Source: Oceanobacillus arenosus (GTDB taxonomy: Bacteria; Bacillota; Bacilli; Bacillales; Amphibacillaceae). Taken from it: 64,000 nucleotides of DNA. Position numbers and translations under genes: made by a program. This document shows, in pieces, positions 63,320-64,000 of this stretch. The notes below the pieces were generated by a model. It had not been told where the DNA came from, did no database searches, and saw only the letters and a program-made list of their open reading frames with translations. Location of the stretch: NCBI RefSeq assembly GCF_003369575.1, contig NZ_PIOC01000010.1, positions 275,376-339,375 of the forward strand, in the 5' to 3' direction. How positions within the stretch are numbered: the stretch's first letter is position 1; every line of letters begins with the position of its first letter.

Positions 63320-63940
63320 ATGGCTTTTAAATCAAAAAAAGATAAATTTTCTGTTGCACTTCATGAAATGTCGGAGAATCTAAAAGAGAGTGCTGATTAT
63401 TTTGCAGAATATAAAATTAGAGAGATTAGTGACCTCAGGATTTTCGCAGAGCAAATGAAGGTATATGAACATAGAGGGGATGATATTGTTCACGGTATTA
63501 CAACTGAATTAAACAATACGTTTATCACCCCGATTGAGCGTGAAGATATCATGTTCTTAACGAATAGCATGGATGATGTGTTAGATGGACTTGAAGAATG
63601 TGCAGCATTATTTGAAATGTACTCCATCGTGAATATTGATAAATATATGCTGGAATTTGTAAAGAATATCCGTGAATGTACATATGAAATTACAAGAGCA
63701 GTAGAGCTGCTGACATTGAAAAAGTTAAAAGATATGCGTGATCATACGATAAACATTAAACGGATAGAATCGAACTGTGATTTGCTTGAACGCCAATCAA
63801 TTAAAACACTATTTGAAATTGAAAAGGACCCGATTCGCATAATCCAATACAAGGAAATATATGAAAGCTTTGAAGATATTGCCGATCATTGTGAGAGGGT
63901 AGCAAACACACTTGAAGCAATTATCATGAAAAATGCGTAA
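63320..63940 (+). CDS. DUF47 (PhoU-like) protein
   Basis: 206 aa, all-helical. FSVALHEMSENLKESADYFAEY, EHRGDDIVHGITTELNNTFITPIEREDIMFLTNSMDDVLDGLEE and the C-terminal YEDIADHCERVANTLE are the two acidic metal-binding PhoU-type repeats. These proteins modulate Pit-type phosphate permeases, and a permease gene starts 15 nt downstream. ATAGGAGG precedes ATG 63320. Confidence 0.92.
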   Translation: MAFKSKKDKFSVALHEMSENLKESADYFAEYKIREISDLRIFAEQMKVYEHRGDDIVHGITTELNNTFITPIEREDIMFLTNSMDDVLDGLEECAALFEMYSIVNIDKYMLEFVKNIRECTYEITRAVELLTLKKLKDMRDHTINIKRIESNCDLLERQSIKTLFEIEKDPIRIIQYKEIYESFEDIADHCERVANTLEAIIMKNA

Positions 63941-63954
63941 GGAGTCCTCTACGA

Positions 63955-64000
63955 ATGGATAGTTTATTAATCATTACAATACTTATTGTCTTCTGTGCAT
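63955..64000 (+). CDS. pit: Pit family inorganic phosphate transporter (5' end, partial)
   Basis: ATG 63955 after AAGGAG (9 nt); only MDSLLIITILIVFCA is inside the window, a TM helix start. Identified mainly from its place behind a DUF47 gene, a very common pair. The gene runs off the window. Confidence 0.65.
   Translation, partial: MDSLLIITILIVFCA

Noticed and set aside
1-64000. CRISPR arrays, tRNA or rRNA genes, prophage genes, replication origins
   Set aside because: No regularly spaced repeats, cloverleaf-like segments, rRNA motifs, phage structural genes or DnaA-box clusters were seen by eye.

Overview
The window is AT-rich DNA from a Gram-positive, endospore-forming member of the Bacillaceae (Oceanobacillus/Ornithinibacillus/Virgibacillus-like; the genus is my inference). 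Signs of this are strong AGGAGG-type ribosome binding sites, frequent TTG and GTG starts, an alpha/beta-type spore protein (21583-21825), a CwlJ-type germination hydrolase (32401-32841), a sporulation-kinase-like sensor (1425-2846), and cre, Rex/FNR, PhoP-like and sigma-54 sites. I saw no rRNA, tRNA, CRISPR array, intact transposase or prophage.

Layout. 0.2-6.3 kb: tRNA-dihydrouridine synthase, an orphan histidine kinase, and single genes for small P-loop kinases, a nucleotidyltransferase and membrane proteins. 6.3-33 kb: an accessory region of short, mostly monocistronic genes (GNAT acetyltransferases, NUDIX, LysE exporters, hydrolases, tiny membrane proteins). It contains many decayed genes: a response-regulator/permease deletion fusion, a NUDIX gene, a D-Ala-D-Ala ligase, a DUF1835 gene, a sugar O-acetyltransferase, GNATs, and several 5' stubs that keep their ribosome binding site. 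Intact islands here are YfcC transporter + PepD peptidase, LysE + AraC, and cwlJ. 33-38 kb: hydrolases, an NADH oxidase with three Rex/FNR-like boxes, and a divergent HxlR/DoxX pair. 38.5-45 kb (minus strand): RND efflux pump (SwrC/AcrB type), then response regulator - histidine kinase - LolA-like lipoprotein.

45.7-51.5 kb: a catabolic module. Enoyl-CoA hydratase, MatC-type dicarboxylate carrier and CaiB/BaiF CoA-transferase lie on the minus strand, behind a near-consensus -24/-12 (sigma-54) promoter. A PrpR_N-type sigma-54 activator is divergent. A perfect cre box sits before the carrier gene, so the module looks inducer-activated and catabolite-repressed. Its substrate (an organic, probably dicarboxylic acid) is not known.

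51.9-57.8 kb: uridine-kinase-like protein, YcdB/YcdC-like protein, SDR dehydrogenase with a divergent TetR regulator and a clear palindromic operator, and a MocR-type regulator.

57.9-62.9 kb: the most striking locus. A SAM-clan riboswitch-like leader with its own terminator precedes metK - arginine-decarboxylase-like gene - speD - speE - agmatinase. All four gene junctions overlap. This one transcript could encode a whole route from arginine and methionine to spermidine. The window ends in a PhoU-like (DUF47) gene and the start of a Pit phosphate permease gene, preceded by an 11-bp-period repeat resembling a PhoP box.
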